64,000 nt of DNA, from assembly GCF_030160835.1 (NCBI RefSeq), contig NZ_BSPC01000009.1, forward strand, positions 62,001 through 126,000, written 5' to 3'. The notes under the pieces are model-generated. The model did no database searches. It saw only the letters and a program-made list of their open reading frames with translations, and was not told the DNA's origin. Shown in pieces: positions 8,257 through 16,077 of this stretch (position 1 is its first letter; every line of letters starts with the position of its first letter). Source of the stretch: Labrys miyagiensis. GTDB lineage: Bacteria; Pseudomonadota; Alphaproteobacteria; Rhizobiales; Labraceae. The position numbers and the translations under genes are program-made.

Positions 8257-8881
8257 CAAAATCACTGCCGCCGGTCTCCAGCACATCTCTTACGGCCTAG
8301 TTGTGAGCAGGATGTGTCAAAACGTACAATCCTGTCGACCCGTCTGACGAGCCCCGCGAATTCATAGAAAGGCGCTGGCCAGAAACACCCGGACGATGCA
8401 ACAAGACCGGGAGGTTTCCTCCATGCCCGATGTCCCGTAAGAAAACTGACCCCATACGGACATGTACAAGATCCGAAGCGCCGATCGACATGTTTTTCAT
8501 ATCGAACTCGAGACCCTCGAATTCGCCATTCCGCTAGGGAAACTAACAGCACTTGATATGCAGGATTTCTGGTGGGTAAAACAACCCAGACGAATCGGTA
8601 AGTCGCTACCCTTTTGGGGGAAGGGGTCCGATACCCCGGATATTCTCCCAGATTCCCTGTCGCGCGGGGGTTTTGCCACCCCAGAGAAGTAGTGCCCCGC
8701 GTTGATGAAACAGAGAACGGCATCCAATTGTGGCCGATAAAGGCGACAGAAATACCGTCATTGCGGGCGCAGCGAAGCAGTCCAGGGGCCAAGGCGGCGT
8801 CTATAGCCCTTGGATTGCTTCGCTGCGCTCGCCATGGCGGGCCAGGATTCCGCCGCATGATTGCAAAGTTGGCGTCTACTG
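8257..8881. other. Intergenic region with one repeat and no supported gene
   Basis: About 625 bases. A 76-codon frame at 8462-8692 on the plus strand has no recognisable motif and no good ribosome binding site, so it is not called. The region holds a family C inverted repeat (8757-8840). The promoter of the minus-strand glycosyltransferase run should lie just above 8256. Confidence 0.5.
8757..8840. repeat. Dispersed inverted repeat, family C (short form)
   Basis: Left arm GCGCAGCGAAGCAGTCCAGG and right arm CCTTGGATTGCTTCGCTGCG form an imperfect stem with a short loop. This form resembles the widespread alphaproteobacterial intergenic palindrome that reads as RNDG-like peptides when translated. 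It occupies a non-coding gap. Confidence 0.8.
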
Positions 8882-9187
8882 TCAGGCGCCCGCGCTCATC
8901 CGGAGATACGTGCTCCGCGTCAGCTCTGCCTATGTGTCGAGGTCCTGCTGCATATTGGCGACCTTCTTTCGGATGAGATCAAAAGTGTCTCCGCCGATCA
9001 CGAAGTGCAGCGGCGGCTGATTTGCCTCAATAGCGGTAGTGATCGCCTTGGCACCGCGCATCGGATCACCCCGCTGCTTGCCGTGGGCGGCCAACAGAGT
9101 ATCGCGGCCTTGCCAGCCGTTCGACTGCCTCATGGAACGCCCCCGGAAATCGGTGCGGGACGCGTCCGGCTCCACGATAGTGAGGCC
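8882..9187 (-). pseudogene. 3' relic of a short-chain dehydrogenase
   Basis: On the minus strand, just after the regulator stop, the frame reads KVIGLTIVEPDASRTDFRG, then GDPMRGAKAITTAIEANQPP, LHFVIGGDTFDLIRKKVA and MQQDLDT. This is the C-terminal third of the SDR subfamily in which a VEPGAFRTDF-like loop and the helix before WAELTRST are conserved. At 8930-8932 a TAG replaces the expected Trp codon; beyond it the frame continues as AELTRSTYLRMSAGA to a normal stop at 8882. The Rossmann domain and the catalytic Tyr-Lys are missing. It is a decayed fragment abutting the XRE regulator gene. Confidence 0.75.
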
Positions 9188-9189
9188 GA

Positions 9190-10029
9190 TTACCTTAAGT
9201 CGTCATTCAGCAGCGCAGCGTGGAATGCCTCGGTCGCCTCGTCGGCCGGAAACATGCATTCGATGCGCAGTTCCTGGGCCGCAACGGCTTGCGGCGTTCC
9301 GACGGTGGTGACCATTGAGAAATAGTTCAGGACCTTGCCATTCCTGACAAAACCGATGGGGATGACCGGCGCCACCGACTGGACACTCGCCGCTTTTGGC
9401 GGTGTCCAGTCAGGCTCGACGTTGGGAAAGGCGAGCAAACTCGCCAGCAGCTCCCTGATCCTGTCGTCGACCACGCGCCCGACCGCCTCCCGATAGACGC
9501 GCTGGATCAGGCTTTCCGCTACGGTGGGCCAATCGGCAATGAACGGGCGCATGCCTTCCGGATCGAACATCAGGTGCAGCAGGTTGCGCGGGCTCTTGCG
9601 TGCCGACAGGTCGGTGAAGCGGCCGAAGAAGCGCGGCGCCGCGCGATTGGTCTTGAGCACGTTCCAATAGCGGTCCATGACCAAAGCGGGGAACGGCTCG
9701 TGCTGGCGCAGCATGCGCTCCAGGGCCTTGGTGATGCTGGTCATCTCCGGGCCGTCCCAGGCGCCGTCCGGATAGATCGGCGCATAGCCGCCGGCCAGCA
9801 GGAGCGTGTTGCGGTCGCGCAGGGGGATATCGAGCGCTGTCGCGATGTCGATCAGCATCTGGCGGCTCGGCATGCTTCGCCCGATCTCGATGAAGCTGAT
9901 GTGCCGCTGCGACACGCCGGTATCGAGCGACAGGTCGAGTTGACTCTTGCCGCGCAGATCGCGCCAGTGACGCAGCAGGGCTCTCAGTTCGCCACCCGGC
10001 GGCATGACGGTTGAACTTTGTGTCGTCAT
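9190..10029 (-). CDS. XRE-family regulator with MmyB-like ligand-binding domain
   Basis: 279 residues. Residues 13-68 form a Cro/CI-type helix-turn-helix (LRALLRHWRDLRGKSQLDLS, then GVSQRHISFIE and SRQMLIDIATAL). The remainder matches the MmyB-like domain (LVMDRYWNVLKTN and NLLHLMFDPEGMRPFI), a PAS-like fold thought to bind fatty-acid-like ligands. The ATG at 10029 has AGGGAG five bases upstream, and the open frame above it is only overlap with the next gene. It lies 95 bases after the AhpD-like gene on the same strand and may regulate that gene. Confidence 0.88.
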   Translation of the reverse strand: MTTQSSTVMPPGGELRALLRHWRDLRGKSQLDLSLDTGVSQRHISFIEIGRSMPSRQMLIDIATALDIPLRDRNTLLLAGGYAPIYPDGAWDGPEMTSITKALERMLRQHEPFPALVMDRYWNVLKTNRAAPRFFGRFTDLSARKSPRNLLHLMFDPEGMRPFIADWPTVAESLIQRVYREAVGRVVDDRIRELLASLLAFPNVEPDWTPPKAASVQSVAPVIPIGFVRNGKVLNYFSMVTTVGTPQAVAAQELRIECMFPADEATEAFHAALLNDDLR

Positions 10030-10124
10030 CTCGGCTCCCTCTCGAAGGCAGGACCGGGTGGATCCGTCAGATCGGAGCCGTCCGCACCGCACTATAGACC
10101 GGCGGCGCGGACCCTCGCAGCCGC

Positions 10125-10673
10125 TCAGGCCTGCCAGGCGTGCCGCTGCAGGACGTCCTCCAGCGGCGGCTCGGTCATGGTGCCGGCATAGTTGGTGATG
10201 GTCGAGGCCGCGCTGACCGCCAGGATTTCCAGCCTCTGCTCCCGCGTGAAGCCGGCCTCGATGAAGGCCGCGAGGTCCTGTTCGGTCACGTGGCCGCGCC
10301 TTTCGATCAGCTTGCGCGCCAGGGCCGACAATGCGGCAACGCGCTTGTCCGCCGGCGCGCGGCGTGCTCGGATCGCCTCGACATCGGCCGCTGCCACGCC
10401 TTGCTCGAGCGCCAGCATGGTATGGAACGCGACGGCCCAGGTGCAGGAATTCGTAACCGCGTTGGTCAACAGCAGGATCTGGATCTCCGCCTCCGTGAAT
10501 GTGCCGGCATGGACCTGCTGAAACAATCCGACGAAAGCCTTGATCAGCTCCGGCGAATTGGCCATGACGCCGGCGAGGTTCGGGATCAGGCCGAAAGCCT
10601 GCTGCAACTGCCCGAGCACCGGTTTCGATTTTGCCGGGGCCGAGGCGATGGATTGGATGGGATAGGAAGTCAT
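10125..10673 (-). CDS. Carboxymuconolactone decarboxylase / AhpD-like protein
   Basis: 182 residues of the all-helical AhpD-like fold. The family active site is normally C-x2-C-x3-H. Here the region reads NSCTWAVAFHTM, so Cys77 and His84 are present but the second Cys is Ala80. A classical CxxC disulfide reductase cycle is therefore not possible in this copy, although single-Cys members exist. The ATG at 10673 (MTSYPIQ) matches the family start. It is upstream of, and on the same strand as, the XRE/MmyB regulator, a pairing often seen with such genes. The role may be organic peroxide or quinone-type detoxification. Confidence 0.82.
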   Translation of the reverse strand: MTSYPIQSIASAPAKSKPVLGQLQQAFGLIPNLAGVMANSPELIKAFVGLFQQVHAGTFTEAEIQILLLTNAVTNSCTWAVAFHTMLALEQGVAAADVEAIRARRAPADKRVAALSALARKLIERRGHVTEQDLAAFIEAGFTREQRLEILAVSAASTITNYAGTMTEPPLEDVLQRHAWQA

Positions 10674-10959
10674 GATCGCTCCTCGCTGATATCGCACGGA
10701 CGAAATCGTCCGGGTCTGCAAGGATCAAACGCCAAACCTCGAGGCTCGCCAACTACCCGCCAGGTAGTCGAGGCAAGCTCTCAACGGCTTGCCGGGGGCA
10801 CAAGCAACGCCCTTCACCACCACAGCGGCGCATCAATCGATAAGATTTGCGTCTTGGAGCCGCTCACACCGCTCCAAGACGATTATGGGCAATACTGGCC
10901 GGCATGCCTCGCGCGACCTTCACGCGGAACTCCCCGCCAGTGCGGCAGGCTCACACCAT

Positions 10960-11715
10960 TCAGATCTGAGCCTGGCCGCCGTCGACGAAGAGTTCGGTGC
11001 CGGCGATGAAGCTCGCGTCTGTGGAAGCAAGGAAGACGGCAGCACCCGCGACCTCATCGGGATCGCCGACGCGCCCAAGCGGCACCGTGGAAGCCATGTA
11101 GTCGAGCAGGCCCTGCTGCTGCGCCGCGTCGGGGCCCGCCAGATCGACAAGGCCGGGCGTCTTGATCGGGCCGGGACTGATGACGTTGACGCGAATGCCG
11201 CGGGCCTTCAGGTCAAGAGTCCAGCTCCGCGCGAAGTTGCGTACCGCGGCCTTCGAGGCGCTGTAGACGCTGAACGCCGGCGTGCCTTTGATGCTGACGT
11301 TGGACGAAGTGAGGATCACGGAGGCGCCATCGACCAGGAGCGGCAGCGCCTTCTGCACGGTGAAGAGCACGCCCTTCACATTGCGACCGAACGTGTCGTC
11401 GTATTGCTCTTCGGTGATCGAGCCCAGCGGCAGCATGGTGCCGCCGCCGGCATTGACAAAGAGCACGTCAATGCGGCCGGCGTCGGCTTTCACCTGCTCA
11501 TAAAGCCGATTGAGATCGCCAAGATTGGCTGAATCCGCCTGGATCCCGGTAGCCCTCGGCCCGATCGTTGCGACTGCGGCGTCGAGTTCGGCCCGACGGC
11601 GGCCGGTCAGGAAGACGCGCGCGCCCTCCGCTGCGAACCGTTTGGCCGTTGCCAGGCCGATGCCGCTGGTGCCGCCCGTCACGACGGCGATTTTTCCTTC
11701 GAGTTTGCGTGCCAT
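10960..11715 (-). CDS. Short-chain dehydrogenase/reductase (classical SDR)
   Basis: 251 residues. It has the cofactor loop TGGTSGIG (residues 13-20), NAGG, and the active site Ser (LTSSN) followed by YSASK; PGPIKTP and the C-terminal DGGQAQI are standard for classical SDRs. The Arg-Arg pair after LTGR favours NADPH. The ATG at 11715 has AAGGAG seven bases upstream. It lies 118 bases downstream of the LysR gene at 11834-12796 on the same strand and may belong to that regulator's targets. The substrate is not deducible. Confidence 0.9.
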   Translation of the reverse strand: MARKLEGKIAVVTGGTSGIGLATAKRFAAEGARVFLTGRRRAELDAAVATIGPRATGIQADSANLGDLNRLYEQVKADAGRIDVLFVNAGGGTMLPLGSITEEQYDDTFGRNVKGVLFTVQKALPLLVDGASVILTSSNVSIKGTPAFSVYSASKAAVRNFARSWTLDLKARGIRVNVISPGPIKTPGLVDLAGPDAAQQQGLLDYMASTVPLGRVGDPDEVAGAAVFLASTDASFIAGTELFVDGGQAQI

Positions 11716-11833
11716 GATTTGTCTCCTTGTTGACGAGACAAATCTGGGCTGGCTGGTCACTATCCGAAATAGAAAGAGTTGAAAGTTATCATTGCATAAA
11801 TGTCATCATCTGAGACGGAGTCGCATTACCGGG

Positions 11834-12796
11834 CTATGGTTCGTTTCTCCCTTGCGGCGGTGGTTTCCAACCCATCACCGCTTCCGCACTCCAGCGTGCA
11901 TCCGTCAGCTCGGCGATCAGGAAATCAGCCAGGGCGGAGACCTTCGCGGGACGTGCGCGAGCCGTCGGCGTCACGAAGTACAAGCCGCCTTCGGGCAGCC
12001 GCCAATCGCTGAGAATCGGTTCAAGCTGCCCATCCGGAAAATATTGGGTGGCGATGAACTCGGGGAGTTCGGTGATCGCCAACCCATCGAGCACTGTCGG
12101 CAACAAAGCCTCGGCACTCGTTCCTCGCAGTGGTCCTGTTGGCGTAATCGCAGACTCCTCCCCTGTTTTCCGATGTGCGAAACGCCAGACGTCACGCTTC
12201 GATCTATTGGTGTAGCTCAGGCATTGATGGGCGACGAGGTCATGTGGGTGCTGCGGACGGCCATATCTTGCAATGTAGGTCGGCGATGCAACCACGAAGC
12301 GTCGCACAGGGGCAATCAGTCGCGCGACGAGCGAAGAATCCTCCAGAACGGCGATGCGCAGCGCGGCATCGAAGCCGTCGCCGATCAGATCCGTCTGCGC
12401 ATCGGTCAGGTGAAGGTCGACGGCGATGTCGGGATAGCGTCGAAAGAATTCCGGCAGCATGGGTGCGACCCAGCGCGTGCCAAAGGACAGCGGGGCCGCA
12501 AGTTTCACGAGGCCGCGCGGACGACTGGAAGCCTCGCGCGCGAAGTCCTCGGCCTCCTCTGCCTCAGCGAAGATCTTGGAAGCCCGCTCCGCGAGCGTGT
12601 GACCATAGTCCGTCAACGCAAGTCGCCGCGACGTCCTGTTGAACAGGCGCCCTCCGAGGCGTTCTTCAAGACGCGTGACGGCTCGCGAGACCGTGGCCAC
12701 CGAGACGCCCATGGCGCGGGCAGCCGCGGCGAACGAGCGCTCCTCGGCCACCTTGGCGAACATGGCTAGCCCCTCGAAGTCGGGCAGCTTCGACAT
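11834..12796 (-). CDS. LysR-family transcriptional regulator
   Basis: 320 residues. The winged HTH is at residues 10-65 (FAKVAEERSFAAAARAMGVS, then VSRAVTRLEERLGGRLFNRT). A type 2 periplasmic-binding fold follows, with the AalR/DsdC-like stretch VDLHLTDAQTDLIGDGFDAA. ATG at 12796 is preferred because AGGA lies six bases upstream; an adjacent ATG at 12799 is too close. It is divergent from the DoxX gene (start 12911). The shared region contains an AT-rich near-palindrome CTATTTCGAAAATAC, a candidate LysR site. Likely targets are doxX and the downstream SDR gene. Confidence 0.9.
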   Translation of the reverse strand: MSKLPDFEGLAMFAKVAEERSFAAAARAMGVSVATVSRAVTRLEERLGGRLFNRTSRRLALTDYGHTLAERASKIFAEAEEAEDFAREASSRPRGLVKLAAPLSFGTRWVAPMLPEFFRRYPDIAVDLHLTDAQTDLIGDGFDAALRIAVLEDSSLVARLIAPVRRFVVASPTYIARYGRPQHPHDLVAHQCLSYTNRSKRDVWRFAHRKTGEESAITPTGPLRGTSAEALLPTVLDGLAITELPEFIATQYFPDGQLEPILSDWRLPEGGLYFVTPTARARPAKVSALADFLIAELTDARWSAEAVMGWKPPPQGRNEP

Positions 12797-12910
12797 CATC
12801 AATCCTGCAACGATGATTTTCAATCATTTCTATTTCGAAAATACCACTCTTGCAACAATATTCATCTCGACCGCAACGAGATGCGGAGCTTCCCATCAAG
12901 GAGACTTTCA

Positions 12911-13333
12911 ATGTTCACGACCCGTTACCTTCCCTTCGTTGGCCGGCTTATGATCGGTCTTCCTTTCGCAATGAGCGGCCTGAGCAAGCTCGGTGCCTAC
13001 GGTGCCACAACCGGGATGATCAGTGCCGTCGGATTGCCTTTCCCGCCACTGGCCTTCGCTGTGGCTGTCGCAGTCGAACTCGGCGGTGGTCTGCTTCTGA
13101 TCGCCGGCTATCGCACCCGCACCGTGGCCGCTGCCCTTGCCCTGTTCGCACTCGCCACGGCGGTGTCGTTTCACGCCAATTTCGCGGACCAGAACCAGAT
13201 GATCCACTTCCTCAAGAACGTGATGATGGCGGGTGGGCTCGTGCAGATCGCCGCATTCGGCGCCGGTGCGCTCAGCATCGACAATCGGCGCAAGACCGGC
13301 GAGCTGGATTCACGCCCCGCAGTCGCCGCCTGA
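12911..13333 (+). CDS. DoxX-family membrane protein
   Basis: 140 residues with four hydrophobic helices. The typical N-terminal signature LMIGLPFAMSGLSKLG and the polar loop HANFADQNQMIHFLKNVMMA are present. DoxX proteins are inner-membrane, often quinone- or thiol-stress-associated proteins; the exact reaction is unknown. The start at 12911 has AAGGAG seven bases upstream. It is divergent from a LysR gene that probably controls it, a common arrangement for this family. Confidence 0.9.
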   Translation: MFTTRYLPFVGRLMIGLPFAMSGLSKLGAYGATTGMISAVGLPFPPLAFAVAVAVELGGGLLLIAGYRTRTVAAALALFALATAVSFHANFADQNQMIHFLKNVMMAGGLVQIAAFGAGALSIDNRRKTGELDSRPAVAA

Positions 13334-13571
13334 CTATCCAGGACGGCGTTCTCGCTCATGGCCTCACGGGCCGTGGCCAGCAGGGTCACCGGCCCGGGAA
13401 ACCATCTCCGAAAATGCTGTTGGCGCTTACCCCTCTGCCACCTGGGGGAAGCCATGCTCCCAGAGTCCGAAAAGATGGCGATATCGCGCAGGCGAGCTCA
13501 CACCCTCACTTCGGGCACTGCAGCCTTCGTGAGCGGAGCGCCGAAACAGCGCAGGCCGCCCTCGACACCCA
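13334..13571. other. Intergenic region without a recognised gene
   Basis: Frames here on both strands lack family features. A short hairpin-like segment (CACGGGCCGTGGCC) lies at 13366-13380. The region separates doxX from an NTF2-like gene on the same strand. Confidence 0.4.
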
Positions 13572-13952
13572 ATGGAGAAAACCGTGTCCCCCACTTTATC
13601 GACCCTGTTGCTTCGCAATCTCCACGACGTGTTCGGTGAGATTGATCCTGTGCGTCGGCGCGCAGCGATCGACGAGATCTTCCACGAAGACGCCGTATTC
13701 TACGACCCCAAAAGCGGCATTTACCGCGGCCGCGACGAGATCGATCGCATCGCGGGCGTGATCAAGGCTACTCATCCTGACTTCCAATATCAGCCGCTCT
13801 CCCCGCCCGAGGAGGTGGGTAATGGCGGTCGGGTCAGGTGGGTGTCGGGTAGCCCTGGCAAGCCGCCAGCCTACGCCGGAACCGATTTTATGGTCGCCCA
13901 TGACGGCAAGATTGCCGCCATCTATCTCTTCTTTGACGAGCTCCCAAACTGA
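13572..13952 (+). CDS. NTF2-like / SnoaL-type protein
   Basis: 126 residues with the cone-shaped alpha+beta NTF2 layout. An N-terminal helix (LLLRNLHDVFGEIDPVRRRA) is followed by IFHEDAVFYDPKSGIYRGRD, the family signature for the pocket entrance, and the final strands FMVAHDGKIAAIYLFFDELP. Such proteins are small enzymes, or binders of steroid- or polyketide-like ligands; no catalytic residue set is diagnostic here. The ATG at 13572 is given, but GTG at 13584 has a better placed GGAG and is an equally good start. It follows doxX on the same strand. Confidence 0.78.
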   Translation: MEKTVSPTLSTLLLRNLHDVFGEIDPVRRRAAIDEIFHEDAVFYDPKSGIYRGRDEIDRIAGVIKATHPDFQYQPLSPPEEVGNGGRVRWVSGSPGKPPAYAGTDFMVAHDGKIAAIYLFFDELPN

Positions 13953-14008
13953 ACGTCGCGGCGGCGACATTGCTAGAGCGTGGTGGCTTCAAGATCAATT
14001 GCCTTGGC

Positions 14009-14164
14009 TGTCATCCCCGGCCGTATCCTCACAAGCTTTGCTTGTGAGTGTGCTCACGAGCGCAGCGAGAGAGAGCGAGGGGAAGGGGATCAGGGCTCAT
14101 AAGGCAGAGACCTTTGGCCCCTAAATCCCCTTCCCAAGGCCTCCGGCCTTGCCGGGGATGACAG
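14009..14164. repeat. Dispersed inverted repeat, family C
   Basis: Starts CTGTCATCCCCGGC and ends GCCGGGGATGACAG, with internal palindromes (TCACAAGCTTTGCTTGTGAG; AGGCCTCCGGCCTT). Related copies lie at 45337-45466, 55307-55441 and 58839-58966. The TCACAAGCTTTGCTTGTGAG hairpin is shared with the copy at 58839. It fills the gap between two convergent genes and may serve as a bidirectional terminator. Confidence 0.85.
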
Positions 14165-14207
14165 CCTCTCCTGTCTCGTTGGCGATCGCGTCTAAAGCCA
14201 CTATGCT

Positions 14208-14825
14208 CTAGGCGCCCTTCGAGCGTGAGGACGCTGCGGCTTTCTCCGCCCGGAACACGGATGCAAATACCACCTTCTCGAATGTCTTGAGCGCTGCGTC
14301 ATGCTGATCCGCTCTCGCGCGGAGCACGGCGCCCTCCCACGCGTTCAGGACGAAGTCGGCGACCTCCTGAGGATCGAGGTCCGTGGTCAGCTCGCCCTTT
14401 CGCTTCGCCTGGCCGACAACCTGTGCAAGGCACGCACTCCAGCGCAGGAAGGTTCCCGAGAGGCGTTCGCGCATGCTGTCGCTCTGGCCGCTGACCTCTC
14501 CACTGAAGCGGCCGATCAGGCAGCTGACGAGAAACTCGGACTCGATCAAGTCCCCGGACAAGGCCCTGAAGTGCTGCTTCAGGCGCTCGGCAGGCTGATC
14601 ATCCTCCTCCAACAAATGCTGAAGTTTGTCGTGGGCAAGTTCCCAATAGCGATCGATAACGGCGCAGCCGAGCGCATCCTTGCTGCCGAAGTAGGCGTAG
14701 AAGCTGCCTTTGGGAATGCCGGCCCTATCGACGATCTCCTTGACGCCAGTCGCGTTGAAACCGCCCGTCGAGAAGAGGGAGTAACCCGCTTCAAGAACCC
14801 GCTCCCTCACATCACCACGCGCCAT
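14208..14825 (-). CDS. TetR-family transcriptional repressor
   Basis: 205 residues. The N-terminal HTH (RERVLEAGYSLFSTGGFNAT, GVKEIVDRAGIPKGSFYAYF, GSKDAL) is canonical for the AcuR/NemR-like branch, in which KGSFYAYF is the recognition helix. The C-terminal TetR_C domain includes the common GCLIG-like segment (here VSCLIGRFSGEV). The ATG at 14825 is chosen because earlier in-frame starts lie in or beside the operator palindrome at 14924-14959. It is divergent from an alpha/beta-hydrolase gene, which should be its target and is probably induced by a reactive electrophile or the hydrolase substrate. Confidence 0.9.
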   Translation of the reverse strand: MARGDVRERVLEAGYSLFSTGGFNATGVKEIVDRAGIPKGSFYAYFGSKDALGCAVIDRYWELAHDKLQHLLEEDDQPAERLKQHFRALSGDLIESEFLVSCLIGRFSGEVSGQSDSMRERLSGTFLRWSACLAQVVGQAKRKGELTTDLDPQEVADFVLNAWEGAVLRARADQHDAALKTFEKVVFASVFRAEKAAASSRSKGA

Positions 14826-14923
14826 CGTCTCTCGACCCGTCCAACCCCGCAGCATCTCGTGCCGATCCAGCCTATTGGAGGGAGTCCGCCCGCGCAACGC
14901 GCGCCCGATCAAGCGTAGCGACA

Positions 14924-14959
14924 CATAGATACTAGACGACCGGTCGTCTAGTATCTATG
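14924..14959. promoter_or_regulatory. 36-bp perfect palindromic operator (TetR type)
   Basis: The left half CATAGATACTAGACGACC (14924-14941) is the exact reverse complement of the right half. The core TAGACGACCGGTCGTCTA is a typical TetR-family operator. It lies between the divergent TetR and hydrolase genes, so it should repress both. Confidence 0.92.
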
Positions 14960-15001
14960 ATCTCACCAAACGCTCCTCACATGGATCGCACGGAGAGAAC
15001 A

Positions 15002-15889
15002 ATGAATGAGACGGGATCTGATGAAATCGAGACGCGTGAGACAGCGCCGATCCAGCCGAACTTCACCGAAATCGATGGCCTGAAGATCCGTTACGCGCGA
15101 TCCGAGAATAATGCGCCGGAGACACTTCTTCTGATAAGCCCGTGGCCGGAAAGCATTTACGCGTTCTTGCCGATATGGCGCCGTTTGGCGGAGAATTATG
15201 CCCTTGTGGCGATTGATCTGCCGGGTTTCGGTCGTTCGGAAGGGCATGCCGATGTGCTCGCCCCCGAGGCGATGGGTGAGTTCGTCATCAAGACCATGAA
15301 CGCCCTTGGCGTGGTGCATCCCCATGCAGTTGGTCCAGACATCGGTACGGCGACGCTGTTATTCGCTGCATCCAATCATCCCGACGCCTTCGCGAGCATC
15401 ACGGTTGGCAGCGGTGCCGCGTCACATCCGCTCGAAATCGGGTCCACATTGAAAGACATCCTCGCTTCCCCGACGATCGAGCCGTTTCTGCAGATACCAT
15501 CGTCGGCCATTGTGGACGGGGTGCTCTCCACCCTGACGAACTACAAGGCGCCCGATTTCGTGCGGGACGATTACATCGAATCATATGCGGGCGACCGCTT
15601 CGGAAAATCCACCGCCTTCGTCCGCGCCTATCCCCAAGAACTGGTGACTCTGGGCGAACGGCTGCCCAAGATCGAAACGCCGGTTCAGATCATCGGGGGA
15701 CTCCATGATCCCTTTGTTCCGATCTCGAACGCCGAGTATTTGGCTGCGCGCCTTCCCAATGCAAAACTCGATATCATCGACTCCGGGCACTTGGTCTGGG
15801 AGGATGCCGCCGAGACGTATGCAAGCATCATTATCGAGTGGGCTCGCACCAACCGGCGTGCTTCGAGGTCGACCCAAAGCTCAAGCTGA
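15002..15889 (+). CDS. Alpha/beta hydrolase with Asp nucleophile (epoxide hydrolase / dehalogenase-like)
   Basis: 295 residues of the alpha/beta-hydrolase fold. The nucleophile elbow is GPDIGT with Asp113 in place of Ser, as in haloalkane dehalogenases and epoxide hydrolases. The acid is probably Asp236 (GGLHDPFVP) and the base His263 (SGHLVWED). The oxyanion loop, usually HGWPES, reads SPWPES (residues 46-51), an unusual change. ATG at 15002 has GGAGAG six bases upstream. It is divergent from a TetR gene with a perfect operator between them, so it is probably induced by its own substrate. Confidence 0.85.
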   Translation: MNETGSDEIETRETAPIQPNFTEIDGLKIRYARSENNAPETLLLISPWPESIYAFLPIWRRLAENYALVAIDLPGFGRSEGHADVLAPEAMGEFVIKTMNALGVVHPHAVGPDIGTATLLFAASNHPDAFASITVGSGAASHPLEIGSTLKDILASPTIEPFLQIPSSAIVDGVLSTLTNYKAPDFVRDDYIESYAGDRFGKSTAFVRAYPQELVTLGERLPKIETPVQIIGGLHDPFVPISNAEYLAARLPNAKLDIIDSGHLVWEDAAETYASIIIEWARTNRRASRSTQSSS

Positions 15890-16077
15890 GCACGCCAAAC
15901 ACGGTATGGGCAACGTGCTGGGGTCCGCAAAGAAGTAAGCTTCGGCTGAGGCCATCGCGTCTTCGAAGCTCTATCCGATTGCAGATCCCGAGCTTGCAGT
16001 AACGCTTTCGGGCTTTCCAACACCCGCCTACCGGGGATTGGTCGAGACTGAAAGTCCGAAGGTGCCGCCAGAGCACC

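Noticed and set aside
6676-8367. A 563-codon plus-strand frame
   Set aside because: It runs antisense across two glycosyltransferase genes and their gap. It has no motif of its own.
8262-8858. A 198-codon minus-strand frame
   Set aside because: Much of it is the translated family C repeat (RNDG-like peptide) and it lacks domain features.
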